Shown here piece after piece: positions 23,904 to 32,500 of a stretch of DNA of 64,000 bases. The DNA comes from Anaerolineales bacterium (GTDB lineage: Bacteria > Chloroflexota > Anaerolineae > Anaerolineales > Villigracilaceae), in contig JACZJC010000059.1 in the NCBI GenBank assembly GCA_014860745.1, forward strand, positions 1 to 64,000, written 5' to 3'. The stretch's first letter is position 1. The number at the start of each line of letters is the position of its first letter. The notes below the pieces were generated by a model, which saw only the letters and a list, made by a program, of their open reading frames with translations, did not search any database and was not told the origin of the DNA. A program made the position numbers and the translations under genes.

Positions 23904-25154
23904 ATGCTCTCCCCCCTCGAACAAAATATACGGAAAAATCTAAAGCACAATCTCACCGTCAACCTTTGGGATGGCGGCTTGTTTGGCGCGGCGCTTGGCT
24001 TCGCCTCCTTCAGCACCATCCTGCCGCTCTTCGTCGCCTCCATGACCGACTCCGCGACATTGATCGGCCTTGTGCCTGCCATCCATTCCGCTGGCTGGTT
24101 GTTTCCCCAGCTATTTACGGCAGGCCATGTCTCCCGCCTGCGCCAATACAAGCGCACTGTCTTGATGATGACCATCCATGAGCGCATCCCATTTTTGGGA
24201 TTCGCCATCGTTGCGTTGCTGCTGCCATTTATCGGTTTGAATGCGGGTCTCCTTCTCACCATGTTCCTTCTCACCTGGCAGGGACTAGGCGGCGGTGTGA
24301 CCGCCAACGCCTGGACCTCGATGATCTCCAAGATTATGCCGCCCGATTCGCGCGGCACGTTTTTTGGGATGCAGGCCGGGCTGGCGAACCTCTTCATCAG
24401 CATTTCCGCCATCGGAGCTGGATACCTGCTCGATTACCTCGCCTCTCCCCTCGACTTTGCAGCCTGCTTCTTCCTAGCAAGCTTTTTCTTCACCCTGTCA
24501 TGGTTCGCGCTCGCGCTCACACGCGAACCCGAAGATACTGAAAAGGTCATCCCGGAGCGAAAGACTCACTTCTGGGTTGCCGCAAAAAAAGTTCTGGGCA
24601 AGGACCGAAACTTCAACTGGTTCCTCGCGGCGCGCTTCCTCTCCCAATTTGCCACGATGGGCTTTTCGTTCTACATCATCTACGCCTTGCGCCGCTTTGA
24701 CATGACCCCGGTCATTGCGGGCTATCTCACCGCCACACTCACCATTTCGCAAACCGTGGCAAACATCAGCATGGGCTGGATCGGCGACCGCATTGGTCAT
24801 CGCGCCATGCTCATCCTCGGTGCATTTGCGGCCTTGCTCAGCGCTGTCCTCGCATGGAACGCAGCTTCCATCTCATGGTTTTATCCGATCTTCATTCTCA
24901 CAGGTCTCGCCAACGTCTCCATCTGGACCATCGGCATCGCCATGACCGTGGATTTCGGCACCGAAGCCGAACGACCCATGTATATCGGCCTCTCGCAAAC
25001 CCTCACCGCTCCCGCCACCATCATCGCCCCCATCATCGGCGGCTGGATCGTGGACAGCGCCGGCTTCATCCCGACGTTTATAATTTCAACCATGCTATCT
25101 GTTGTAATGATCGCGATCCTAATCTTCATGGTCAAAGACCCGCGCAAGATTTAA
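23904..25154 (+). CDS. Major facilitator superfamily transporter
   Basis: A 416-residue polytopic membrane protein with about twelve hydrophobic helices in two six-helix halves separated by a charged central loop (about residues 205-235, REPEDTEKVIPERKTHFW). The loop motif GDRIGHRAMLILGA between helices corresponds to MFS motif A, and the end is VDSAGFIPTFIISTM. It is divergent from the TetR efflux operon, about 135 bp between starts, with a leaderless-type promoter. An exporter is likely from the context; the substrate is unknown. Confidence 0.92.
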   Translation: MLSPLEQNIRKNLKHNLTVNLWDGGLFGAALGFASFSTILPLFVASMTDSATLIGLVPAIHSAGWLFPQLFTAGHVSRLRQYKRTVLMMTIHERIPFLGFAIVALLLPFIGLNAGLLLTMFLLTWQGLGGGVTANAWTSMISKIMPPDSRGTFFGMQAGLANLFISISAIGAGYLLDYLASPLDFAACFFLASFFFTLSWFALALTREPEDTEKVIPERKTHFWVAAKKVLGKDRNFNWFLAARFLSQFATMGFSFYIIYALRRFDMTPVIAGYLTATLTISQTVANISMGWIGDRIGHRAMLILGAFAALLSAVLAWNAASISWFYPIFILTGLANVSIWTIGIAMTVDFGTEAERPMYIGLSQTLTAPATIIAPIIGGWIVDSAGFIPTFIISTMLSVVMIAILIFMVKDPRKI

Positions 25155-25213
25155 GAGCACCAAACATCCCTATTCCAAATCATGTGGGTGGACAATAAAA
25201 TAGAGATAAGGGG

Positions 25214-25219
25214 TAAAAT
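25214..25219 (+). promoter_or_regulatory. -10-like element of the five-GAF kinase gene
   Basis: TAAAAT 34 bp before the ATG at 25254, which has a GGAG ribosome site at 25243-25246. Confidence 0.4.
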
Positions 25220-25253
25220 AAGTATTAATTGCAAAGATCAGTGGAGCGAGAAA

Positions 25254-28200
25254 ATGCCAGGGAAAACACCATCTAAAAGCAATAAGGTCAAGGCGAAGCC
25301 AACTCCCAAAAAGCCCGCGCCAAAAATGGACGTGGACAAAATCCGCGCGCTGGAAGAGCAGATTGCCCATCGTGAAGTGGAAATTTCCCGTTTATCCAGT
25401 GAAAACCAGCTTCTAATTAAAGAAACAGAACAACACGCCACCGAATTGCAGATCATCAATAATATTGGCCAAATCTTAACTGAAGATCTCGATCTAAACA
25501 GCACACTTGAACGTGTTGGTGAAAGAATGCGCGATGTGCTAAGTCTTGATCATATTGGCATAATTGTTCTGGACCCGAAAACTGGCCATGAAATGTCACG
25601 CTATTTTTATAGCAAAACCTACGCTTATGATTATATGTCCTTCGACAAATTTAAGATTCGTATGCGACTCTCTGCAAGGGGTGGAGGTAGATCCTGGATC
25701 GTAAACACTAATGCTGCAAAGAGTTGGCGCAAATTTGGAGAGGATATAGAAGCCCCAAAATCCTTTGTGGCACTCCCCCTACTAGCAGGTAAGGAATTGA
25801 TCGGCGGCATTCTCTTTGCAGATTTCGAAAAGGAGAATGCTTTTACTGATCTATCAATCAATATGGTTGAAACCATCGCGTCCAACATGGGAACCGCCAT
25901 TCAAAATGTCCGTCTCTTCGATGAGACCCAGCGTCTGCTCAAAGAGACTGAACAACGCGCCACCGAACTGCAGATCATCAACAATATCGGGCAAACGCTG
26001 ACTGAAGGCGGCGATTTGGAGAGTATGATCCAACGCGTGGGCGAAAGAATACAGGAAGCGTTGAACGTCAACAACATTATCATTTCCATTTTCGATAAAG
26101 AGACTGAACGCATCATTGCGAACTATATGGTTCGTAATGGCGAGCAGACTACCCTTTCGAAAGAAGATTTTAACATGCATGCCATTAAGATAATGATGCG
26201 CGCTTCTGCCAGACGGGGGGGCGTTTCATGGGTAATCAAAGATGACGAAGTGGAAAAATTCTGGCATAGATGGCGGGGTTCAATTGGCGATGATGTTCCA
26301 AAATCGGTGGTCGTGCTCCCCCTATTGGCAGGCAGAGAAGTGATTGGAGGAATCTCCCTTGCAGATTATGAAAAAGAGAATGCCTTCACTGATCTTTCTT
26401 TAAATCTACTTGAAACCATCGCATCCAATATGGGAACTGCCGTTCAAAATGTACGTCTCTTCGACGAGACCCAGCGCCTGCTCAAAGAGACCGAACAACG
26501 CGCCACCGAGTTACAGATCATCAACAACATAGGACAAACACTGACCGAAGGTCTCGATTTGAATAGTACACTCGAACGCGTGGGCGAAAGATTGCGCGAA
26601 GTGCTTGACGTTAAAGCTCTAGGTATTGTTGCATTTGATCCACAAGCAGGTCTGGCGATCTCGAATTACATTTACCATTATGGCAGACGGATTATTCCTC
26701 AGCGTTTTTCAATGAGCAACTACAAATACAGTATGCGTTTTGCATTGAAGGTGGGCAGCAAGCCTTGGGTCGTAAATAGCGATGTCGAACGATATTGGAA
26801 AAAATTTGGCACAGATATTCTGACAGAGTGGACTGAAATCCCAAAAGCTTTTGTGATAGTGCCAATGCTTGCAGGCAGGGAATTGGTCGGCAGTATCACC
26901 ATTGCTGATTATGAAAATGAGAATGCCTTCTTCAATCTACCACTCAATCTATTGGAGACCATCGCCTCCAATATGGGTACCGCCATTCAAAACGTCCGTC
27001 TCTTTGATGAAACCCAACGCCTTCTCAAAGAGACCGAGCAACGTGCCACCGAATTGCAGATCGTCAACAACATCGGACAGACACTCTCAGAAGGTCTTGA
27101 TCTGAGCACCACGCTTGAGCGTGTGGGTGACAGATTGCGCGAAGCGCTCAAGATCGAGAGTATTGGCATTATCGCAAATGATATACGGACAGGTCTTGTA
27201 ATCTCAGCGTTTGTCTATCTCAAGGGCAAACGAGTTATTCCTGACCGTTATTCATTAAGTAAGAATATGTTGTTTATGCGTTTCGTTGAAAGAACGGGGG
27301 GCAAACCTGTAGTAATTAACACGAATGTCGAAAAGAATTGGCGGAAATTTTTAGCGGATTCTCCAGAGTGGGCTGAGATTCCCAAAGCATTTGTGATGGT
27401 ACCCTTGCTAGCAGGCGGAGAGTTGGTTGGCAGTATCACCATCCCTGATTATGAAAGGGAAGATGTCTTTACGAATCTCCCTATCAACATGTTGGAAACC
27501 ATCGCATCCAACATGGGCACAGCCATCCAAAATGTGCGTCTCTTCGATGAGACCCAACATCTGCTCAAAGAGACCGAGCAACGCGCCACCGAATTACAGA
27601 TCATCAACAACATCGGGCAGACATTGACCGAAGGGCTTGACCTTCAAAGCACACTCGATCGTGTCGGTGATAGATTGCGCGAGATACTCAAAGTGGACAG
27701 CATAGGCATTGCTGCATTCGACCCAAAGAGTGATCGGGTCATTGCGCAGTATCTTTTCCATCATGGAGAAAGGCTTATTCCCGATCAGATCTCAACAGAA
27801 ATATCTAAATTCGCCATTCGTTTTGCAGCGAGATGGGGTGGCAGATCCTGGGTAGTTAACACGGATGCCGAAAAGTATTACCGAAAATTTGAACTTGTCG
27901 GACCGCCAAAGTCATTTGTAATGCTGCCATTGCTATCAGGGAAGGAGATCATTGGTGGTATTAGTATTGCCGATTATGAAAAAGAAAACGCCTTTACCAA
28001 CTTTCCAATTGGTATGTTGGAGACCATCTCATCCAATATGGGGACTGCCATTCAAAACGTGCGCCTCTTCGAAGAGACTCAACGCCTTTTCGAAGAGGCT
28101 GAAGAATCCCGCGCCGCCGCAGAGCAAGCCAACAAAGCCAAGAGCACCTTCCTTGCCAACATGAGTCACGAACTGCGCACGCCTCTCAATGCCATTATGG

Positions 28201-29309
28201 GTTTTACTCAAATCGTCAAAGGCAAAGCAGAAGGTGTAATGCCTGAGAAACAGATCAACAACCTTGAAAAAGTACTCACCAGTTCCCAGCACCTGCTTGG
28301 GCTAATCAACACCGTGCTCGATATCGCCAAGATCGAAGCGGGACGCATGGATGTCATCCCCGCCAAATTCAGCCTGAGTATATTGGCAGATCAATGCGGG
28401 GCGCTTGCCGCTCCCCTGCTCAAACCAAATGTACTGCTAGAAAAACAAGTGGATGAATCCATCGGCTTCGTTTTTTCCGATCAGGACAAGATCAAGCAGA
28501 TCGTGCTCAACCTGCTCAGCAACGCCGCTAAATTTACGCACGAAGGTAAGGTCATTCTGAAAGTAGAAAAAATTGACGGCGAAGTCGCAGCCATCTCGGT
28601 GGCAGACAGCGGCATCGGCATCAGTAAAGAGGCGGTCGGTCGCGTCTTCGAGGAATTCCAACAGGCAGATAACACCACCACCCGTCAATATGGCGGCACC
28701 GGGCTGGGACTCACCATCAGCCGCAACCTCGCCCGCTTACTCGGTGGAGATTTGACCGCCGCAAGCGAACTGGGCAAAGGCTCGACCTTCACCCTCACCT
28801 TTCCCATGCACTACAAGAAGGATCCTGCCCTTCGACACGGCTCCGCCAGTCAGGACAGCGCCTCTTCCGCCGCCATAATGGATACCGTCCATTCAGCCGA
28901 AACCACCCCGATAGAATCCAGCAATCAGATAGAAAGAAGAAGTGAACCACAACCACGAACGACCATTCTGGTCGTGGAAGACACCGAACTTAATGTCAAC
29001 TTCATCACGCAATTATTGGAAGACGACTACGAACTGATCTTCGCCAAAAACGGAGCGCAGGGAGTAACATTGGCGGGGCTGGAAAAACCCGACCTCATTC
29101 TCATGGACATCTCGCTCCCCATCCTGGATGGTTACGAGGCTACACGCCGAATTCGTATCAACAACGCAGATACACCCATCATTGGCTTATCCGCTTACGC
29201 CATGGTTGGAGATGCAGAAAAGGCAAAGGAGGCTGGCTGTAACGATTACATCACCAAGCCTGTGGACGGAAATCTCTTGAGGAAAAAAATCAAAGAACAT
29301 CTGAGGTGA
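25254..29309 (+). CDS. Hybrid histidine kinase with five tandem GAF-like sensor modules and a receiver domain
   Basis: A 1351-residue soluble hybrid kinase. After a basic N-terminus and short coiled coil come five near-identical sensor modules of about 175-181 residues (roughly 53-227, 228-408, 409-589, 590-769, 770-943). Each begins with LLKETEQRATELQIINNIGQ, contains a GAF-like domain and ends with LETIASNMGTAIQNVRLFDETQ. The kinase core follows: H972 in NMSHELRTPLNA, N-box IVLNLLSNAAKF, G-boxes DSGIGIS and GGTGLGLTIS. A receiver domain closes it (about 1240-1351, D1285 in LILMDISLPILDG). There is no membrane helix, so the signals are intracellular. I start at the ATG at 25254 with GGAG upstream. 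A single-receiver gene follows after 3 bp. Confidence 0.93.
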   Translation: MPGKTPSKSNKVKAKPTPKKPAPKMDVDKIRALEEQIAHREVEISRLSSENQLLIKETEQHATELQIINNIGQILTEDLDLNSTLERVGERMRDVLSLDHIGIIVLDPKTGHEMSRYFYSKTYAYDYMSFDKFKIRMRLSARGGGRSWIVNTNAAKSWRKFGEDIEAPKSFVALPLLAGKELIGGILFADFEKENAFTDLSINMVETIASNMGTAIQNVRLFDETQRLLKETEQRATELQIINNIGQTLTEGGDLESMIQRVGERIQEALNVNNIIISIFDKETERIIANYMVRNGEQTTLSKEDFNMHAIKIMMRASARRGGVSWVIKDDEVEKFWHRWRGSIGDDVPKSVVVLPLLAGREVIGGISLADYEKENAFTDLSLNLLETIASNMGTAVQNVRLFDETQRLLKETEQRATELQIINNIGQTLTEGLDLNSTLERVGERLREVLDVKALGIVAFDPQAGLAISNYIYHYGRRIIPQRFSMSNYKYSMRFALKVGSKPWVVNSDVERYWKKFGTDILTEWTEIPKAFVIVPMLAGRELVGSITIADYENENAFFNLPLNLLETIASNMGTAIQNVRLFDETQRLLKETEQRATELQIVNNIGQTLSEGLDLSTTLERVGDRLREALKIESIGIIANDIRTGLVISAFVYLKGKRVIPDRYSLSKNMLFMRFVERTGGKPVVINTNVEKNWRKFLADSPEWAEIPKAFVMVPLLAGGELVGSITIPDYEREDVFTNLPINMLETIASNMGTAIQNVRLFDETQHLLKETEQRATELQIINNIGQTLTEGLDLQSTLDRVGDRLREILKVDSIGIAAFDPKSDRVIAQYLFHHGERLIPDQISTEISKFAIRFAARWGGRSWVVNTDAEKYYRKFELVGPPKSFVMLPLLSGKEIIGGISIADYEKENAFTNFPIGMLETISSNMGTAIQNVRLFEETQRLFEEAEESRAAAEQANKAKSTFLANMSHELRTPLNAIMGFTQIVKGKAEGVMPEKQINNLEKVLTSSQHLLGLINTVLDIAKIEAGRMDVIPAKFSLSILADQCGALAAPLLKPNVLLEKQVDESIGFVFSDQDKIKQIVLNLLSNAAKFTHEGKVILKVEKIDGEVAAISVADSGIGISKEAVGRVFEEFQQADNTTTRQYGGTGLGLTISRNLARLLGGDLTAASELGKGSTFTLTFPMHYKKDPALRHGSASQDSASSAAIMDTVHSAETTPIESSNQIERRSEPQPRTTILVVEDTELNVNFITQLLEDDYELIFAKNGAQGVTLAGLEKPDLILMDISLPILDGYEATRRIRINNADTPIIGLSAYAMVGDAEKAKEAGCNDYITKPVDGNLLRKKIKEHLR
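25411..28110 (+). repeat. Tandem intragenic repeats of about 540 bp encoding GAF modules
   Basis: The linker region around the GAGAC(T/C)GA(A/G)CAACG(C/T)GCCACC core recurs at about 25411, 25936, 26478, 27021 and 27561, with a degenerate sixth end at 28082. Spacing is 521-543 bp. The linkers are more alike than the GAF cores. Confidence 0.85.
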
Positions 29310-29312
29310 AAT

Positions 29313-29681
29313 ATGAGCAAAGCAAAAGTACTTATCGTGGACGATGAGCCGTTCAATATTGAAGTTCTTGAACAGGCGCTCGACGAGACCGATTATCAAG
29401 TTGTGACCGCATCCAACGGGCAGGAGGCTTGGGCAAAAATCAAGAGCGAACAACCCGACCTCGTCCTGCTCGACCTGATGATGCCCATCATGGATGGATT
29501 CGAAGTACTGGCAAAGGTCAAGGAAGACTCGATGCTTCGTGATATTCCCATCATCATTGTCTCTGCTGAGCACGACTCCAAAAGCGTGGTTAGAGGTATC
29601 AAGCAAGGCGCGGAAGATTACCTGACCAAACCCGTGAACACCGCGCACTTTTTACAGAAAGTAAAAGAATTCCTGGGGTAA
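29313..29681 (+). CDS. Single-domain response regulator (receiver only)
   Basis: A 122-residue CheY-like receiver. The acidic pair is in LIVDDEPFN, the phosphoacceptor is D54 in VLLDLMMPIMDGF, the switch residues are in IIIVSAEHD and the Lys is in YLTKPVN. It starts 3 bp after the five-GAF hybrid kinase stop, so the two belong together, probably as a phosphorelay or diffusible output. No DNA-binding domain is present. Terminated by a hairpin 19 bp downstream. Confidence 0.95.
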   Translation: MSKAKVLIVDDEPFNIEVLEQALDETDYQVVTASNGQEAWAKIKSEQPDLVLLDLMMPIMDGFEVLAKVKEDSMLRDIPIIIVSAEHDSKSVVRGIKQGAEDYLTKPVNTAHFLQKVKEFLG

Positions 29682-29699
29682 CCTGATTTTCATGAATAC

Positions 29700-29732
29700 A
29701 ACACTCCATGATCTCGATGGGGTGTTTTTTAT
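29700..29732 (+). terminator. Intrinsic terminator
   Basis: AACACTCCAT (29700-29709) pairs with ATGGGGTGTT (29717-29726) with one G-T pair, followed by a run of T. Confidence 0.8.
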
Positions 29733-29983
29733 CAGAACTTCAGACAAGACCATACCCCAGTAAACCGAATCAACCCCAAATCCAAAGAGGAGGCGCATTA
29801 TCCTATTTCCTGTATGTCTTCCATCACTGGTAGTTATGTCATCGAATGATATACTTCCGCTTGTAAAATTTATCACCTTGCGAACCAAGGAGGGACTTTT
29901 CATGGTTTATCAGAAACGTCAGGTTATATGGGCGGGTATCATAAGGGTATGATATCGCCCCCACGAAAAATGAAGGAATCAAT
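29733..29983. other. Intergenic region before the carboxyltransferase gene
   Basis: No ORF of conviction. A TATGAT at 29948-29953, 30 bp before the ATG at 29984, may be the -10 element, and AAGGA before the ATG is the ribosome site. The rest shows no clear repeat or hairpin. Confidence 0.4.
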
Positions 29984-31537
29984 ATGACCCAGGAAGACCC
30001 CAGAATTTTGGAATTACGCAAGATCCGTGCCAAAGCATTGGAAGGCGGCGGCGAAGAACGGATCGCAAAACAAAAAGCCAAGGGCAAGTTGACAGCGCGA
30101 GAACGCGTGGATGCGCTGCTCGACCCCGGCACCTTCAACGAGATCGAACCGTTCATCACACATCAAGGCGATGAACTTGGGTTGTTGAAGGAAAAGTTTT
30201 ACGGTGACGGCGTCATCACAGGCTACGGGCAGATCAACGGGCGGACGGTTTATTTATATTCACAGGATTTTACAATTTACGGCGGCACGCTCAGCGAAAT
30301 GCAATCGCACAAAATTTGCCGCGTGATGGATCTCGCAGTCCGCAATGGCGTGCCGTTCATTTCACTGATCGACTCAGGCGGCGCTCGCATTCAGGAAGGT
30401 GTGCGTTCGATGGGCGGTTATGCCGAAATTTTCCGCCGAAACGCGCAATATTCCGGTGTGGTGCCGCAAGTCAGCGTGATGCTTGGGCCTTGTGCGGGCG
30501 GCGCGGCCTACTCGCCTGCTCTGACGGACTTGGTAATTATGGTGGAGAAGCAATCCTTTATGTTTCTCACGGGCCCCGAGGTGATCAAAGCCGTGACAGG
30601 CGAGGTGATCGACGCTGAGTCATTGGGCGGCGCGGCAGTGCATAACTCTGTCAGCGGCGTGGCGCATTTGAGCGTGCAAAGCGAAATGGCCGCGCTCGAA
30701 ATGGCGCGCCATTTCCTTTCGTACCTGCCTTCGAACAATGTTGAGAACCCGCCTTTCGTCCAGCCTGCAGATGATCTTGGCCGCATGGACGAGGAATTGA
30801 ATCAAATGATTCCGCTGGATGCCACGGAACCCTACATCATGCATCAGGTGATCGAAAAAATAATCGACAAGGATTCTTTCCTTGAAGTTCAACCCGATTG
30901 GGCGCGCAATGCCATTGTCGGTCTTGCGCGCATCGGCGGACACAGCGTTGGAATCGTGGGGCAGGAGCCTGCCATTATGGCAGGCGTGATCGACATCGAT
31001 GCCGCCGATAAAATGACCCGCTTCGTGCGCATGTGTGATTGCTTCAACATCCCGCTTGTCACCTTTGTTGACTCGCCCGGCTTCCTGCCTGGCATCGCAC
31101 AGGAACATGGCGGCATCATTCGTCACGGGGCAAAACTTTTATATGCCTACTCCGAAGCCACCGTTCCAAAAATCTGCATTATCACGCGCAAGGCGTATGG
31201 CGGCGCGTATGTAGTGATGTCCAGCAAATATCTGGGAACCGATGTCACGTATGCGTGGCCGTCCGCTGAGATCGCGGTTCTCGGCGCGGAAGGCGCGGCA
31301 AATATTTTGTTCAAGAAACAGATCGAAACGGCAACTGACCCCGCTGCGGAACGAAAAAAACTTGCGGCTGAATACCGTGAGAAATTCAATAATCCGTATT
31401 ACGCGGCTTCCACGGGCTACGTGGATGACATCATCGAACCGCGTGAATCAAGGCCGAAGATCATTGCGTCGCTGTCTGCATTGCGAGATAAGTATGCGCC
31501 CGCGCCGCCGCGCAAGCATGGGAATATTCCTGTGTAG
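29984..31537 (+). CDS. mmdA: Carboxyltransferase subunit of a biotin-dependent decarboxylase (methylmalonyl-CoA type)
   Basis: A 517-residue acyl-CoA carboxyltransferase. The N-terminal half has KLTARERVDALLDPGTF, SLIDSGGARIQEG and LGPCAGGAAYSPALTDL; the C-terminal half has TFVDSPGFLPGIAQEHGGIIRHGAKLLYAY and KAYGGAYVVMSSK, the CoA and carboxybiotin site motifs. Length matches methylmalonyl-CoA or propionyl-CoA carboxylase beta chains. The neighbours (OadG-like, biotin carrier, Na+-pump beta) show that it works in a membrane decarboxylase rather than a carboxylase: it transfers CO2 from the acyl-CoA to biotin, and the beta subunit then releases it and pumps Na+. Glutaconyl-CoA as substrate cannot be excluded. 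Confidence 0.9.
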   Translation: MTQEDPRILELRKIRAKALEGGGEERIAKQKAKGKLTARERVDALLDPGTFNEIEPFITHQGDELGLLKEKFYGDGVITGYGQINGRTVYLYSQDFTIYGGTLSEMQSHKICRVMDLAVRNGVPFISLIDSGGARIQEGVRSMGGYAEIFRRNAQYSGVVPQVSVMLGPCAGGAAYSPALTDLVIMVEKQSFMFLTGPEVIKAVTGEVIDAESLGGAAVHNSVSGVAHLSVQSEMAALEMARHFLSYLPSNNVENPPFVQPADDLGRMDEELNQMIPLDATEPYIMHQVIEKIIDKDSFLEVQPDWARNAIVGLARIGGHSVGIVGQEPAIMAGVIDIDAADKMTRFVRMCDCFNIPLVTFVDSPGFLPGIAQEHGGIIRHGAKLLYAYSEATVPKICIITRKAYGGAYVVMSSKYLGTDVTYAWPSAEIAVLGAEGAANILFKKQIETATDPAAERKKLAAEYREKFNNPYYAASTGYVDDIIEPRESRPKIIASLSALRDKYAPAPPRKHGNIPV

Positions 31538-31540
31538 TAT

Positions 31541-31641
31541 GTCATTGCGAGGCGGAGTTCTCCCGCCGACATCGTACCCGTAGGGTAAGCAATCTCATCC
31601 TCGTGTTGGGGATTGCTTCGGACTAACGCCCTCGCAATGAC
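31541..31641. repeat. MITE/REP-like imperfect palindrome
   Basis: Outer arms GTCATTGCGAGG (31541-31552) and CCTCGCAATGAC (31630-31641); inner arms AAGCAATC (31588-31595) and GATTGCTT. This ATTGCGAG...GCAATCTC pattern is a repeat type widespread in bacteria. It fills the gap between the first and second decarboxylase genes. Confidence 0.8.
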
Positions 31642-31654
31642 GGAATGAGTTTAT

Positions 31655-31984
31655 ATGACCGAACTACTACTCTCACTACAAATCACCGCTCTCGGTATGG
31701 GACTCGTTTTCGGGGCGATCCTTTTGCTGTGGTTGATGATGATTTTACTGACGCTTTTTACCGCGGATAAAGAAACCGCCTCAGACTCACCCGTGCCTGC
31801 CCCTGTCTCCCAGACAGATTACAAAGCCCAAGCCGCCGCACTCGCGGTGGTGTTCGCACTGGCCGAGCAGGAATTATCTTCGGCACATCCGCTGCCTGAG
31901 CCGCCCACCGCGATAGTCTCTGCCTGGCAATTGGGCATGCGCACCAGGCAAATGTCGGAAAAAGGGAATTTCAGAAAGCATTAA
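31655..31984 (+). CDS. OadG-like small subunit of the Na+-pump decarboxylase
   Basis: A 109-residue protein with one membrane helix near the N-terminus (about residues 9-35, ITALGMGLVFGAILLLWLMMILLTLF) followed by a polar cytoplasmic tail, the layout of the gamma/delta (OadG/MmdD) subunit. In oxaloacetate and methylmalonyl-CoA decarboxylases this subunit anchors and assembles the soluble subunits on the membrane protein. Sequence match in the tail is weak, so its identity rests mainly on topology, GMGLVF motif and gene order. A MITE-like repeat separates it from the carboxyltransferase gene. Confidence 0.8.
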   Translation: MTELLLSLQITALGMGLVFGAILLLWLMMILLTLFTADKETASDSPVPAPVSQTDYKAQAAALAVVFALAEQELSSAHPLPEPPTAIVSAWQLGMRTRQMSEKGNFRKH

Positions 31985-31985
31985 A

Positions 31986-32020
31986 CCTCACCCTGCCCTC
32001 TCCCCCAAGGAGAGGGGGAA
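31986..32020. repeat. Dispersed GC-rich palindromic repeat, copy 2
   Basis: Flank CCTCACCCT, then CCCTCTCC (31996-32003), loop CCCAA, GGAGAGGG (32009-32016), then GGAA. Same family as 19105-19143, here between the OadG-like and biotin-carrier genes. Confidence 0.75.
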
Positions 32021-32029
32021 GATAAAGCT

Positions 32030-32500
32030 ATGAAATACAAAATCACAGTCAATAATCAAACGTTTGAAGTTGAGATAGAAAATATCCATGCGCGGCCTGT
32101 CATTGCGCGCGTGGACGGGGAACGGTTCGAGGTCATGCCGGAGAACGGGAACCAGGCTGAGGCGGAGAAAGAAGCGGGCGGGACAAAAAACATCGCGGAG
32201 AAAAAATCGATTTCCCAAAAACCCGTTACAGCCGCCGCATTCTCTCCCAATCCCGCCATTAGCGGAAATGCTCTCACCGCTCCCCTGCCGGGAACAGTGG
32301 TGGATGTGTTCGTAAAGCCCGGCGAAAAAGTGGAAGCGGGGCAGGTGGTGCTGGTGATCGAAGCGATGAAAATGAAGAACAGCATTCGCTCGGTATACAG
32401 CGGCACAATCAGCGAAGTGCTTGTAAGCCCCGGTCAAAGTGTGGCGCATAAACAGGCGCTGGTGAAATTTGCAGACCTCGGGGAAGCCGCATGGATTTAA
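32030..32500 (+). CDS. mmdC: Biotin carboxyl carrier protein of the decarboxylase
   Basis: A 156-residue biotinyl carrier. The N-terminal 60 residues start MKYKITVNNQTFEVEIENI, typical of decarboxylase carriers, then a charged and Pro/Ala-rich flexible linker, then the biotinyl domain (about 83-155) with the biotinylation site E-A-M-K-M-K at K114. The biotin shuttles CO2 from the carboxyltransferase to the membrane beta subunit. The last 10 bp overlap the beta-subunit gene. The palindromic repeat lies between this gene and the OadG-like gene. Confidence 0.93.
   Translation: MKYKITVNNQTFEVEIENIHARPVIARVDGERFEVMPENGNQAEAEKEAGGTKNIAEKKSISQKPVTAAAFSPNPAISGNALTAPLPGTVVDVFVKPGEKVEAGQVVLVIEAMKMKNSIRSVYSGTISEVLVSPGQSVAHKQALVKFADLGEAAWI

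Noticed and set aside
25411-28110. Regular repeats that could be taken for a CRISPR-like or satellite array
   Set aside because: The period is about 540 bp, the whole is one open frame, and the repeats encode GAF modules.
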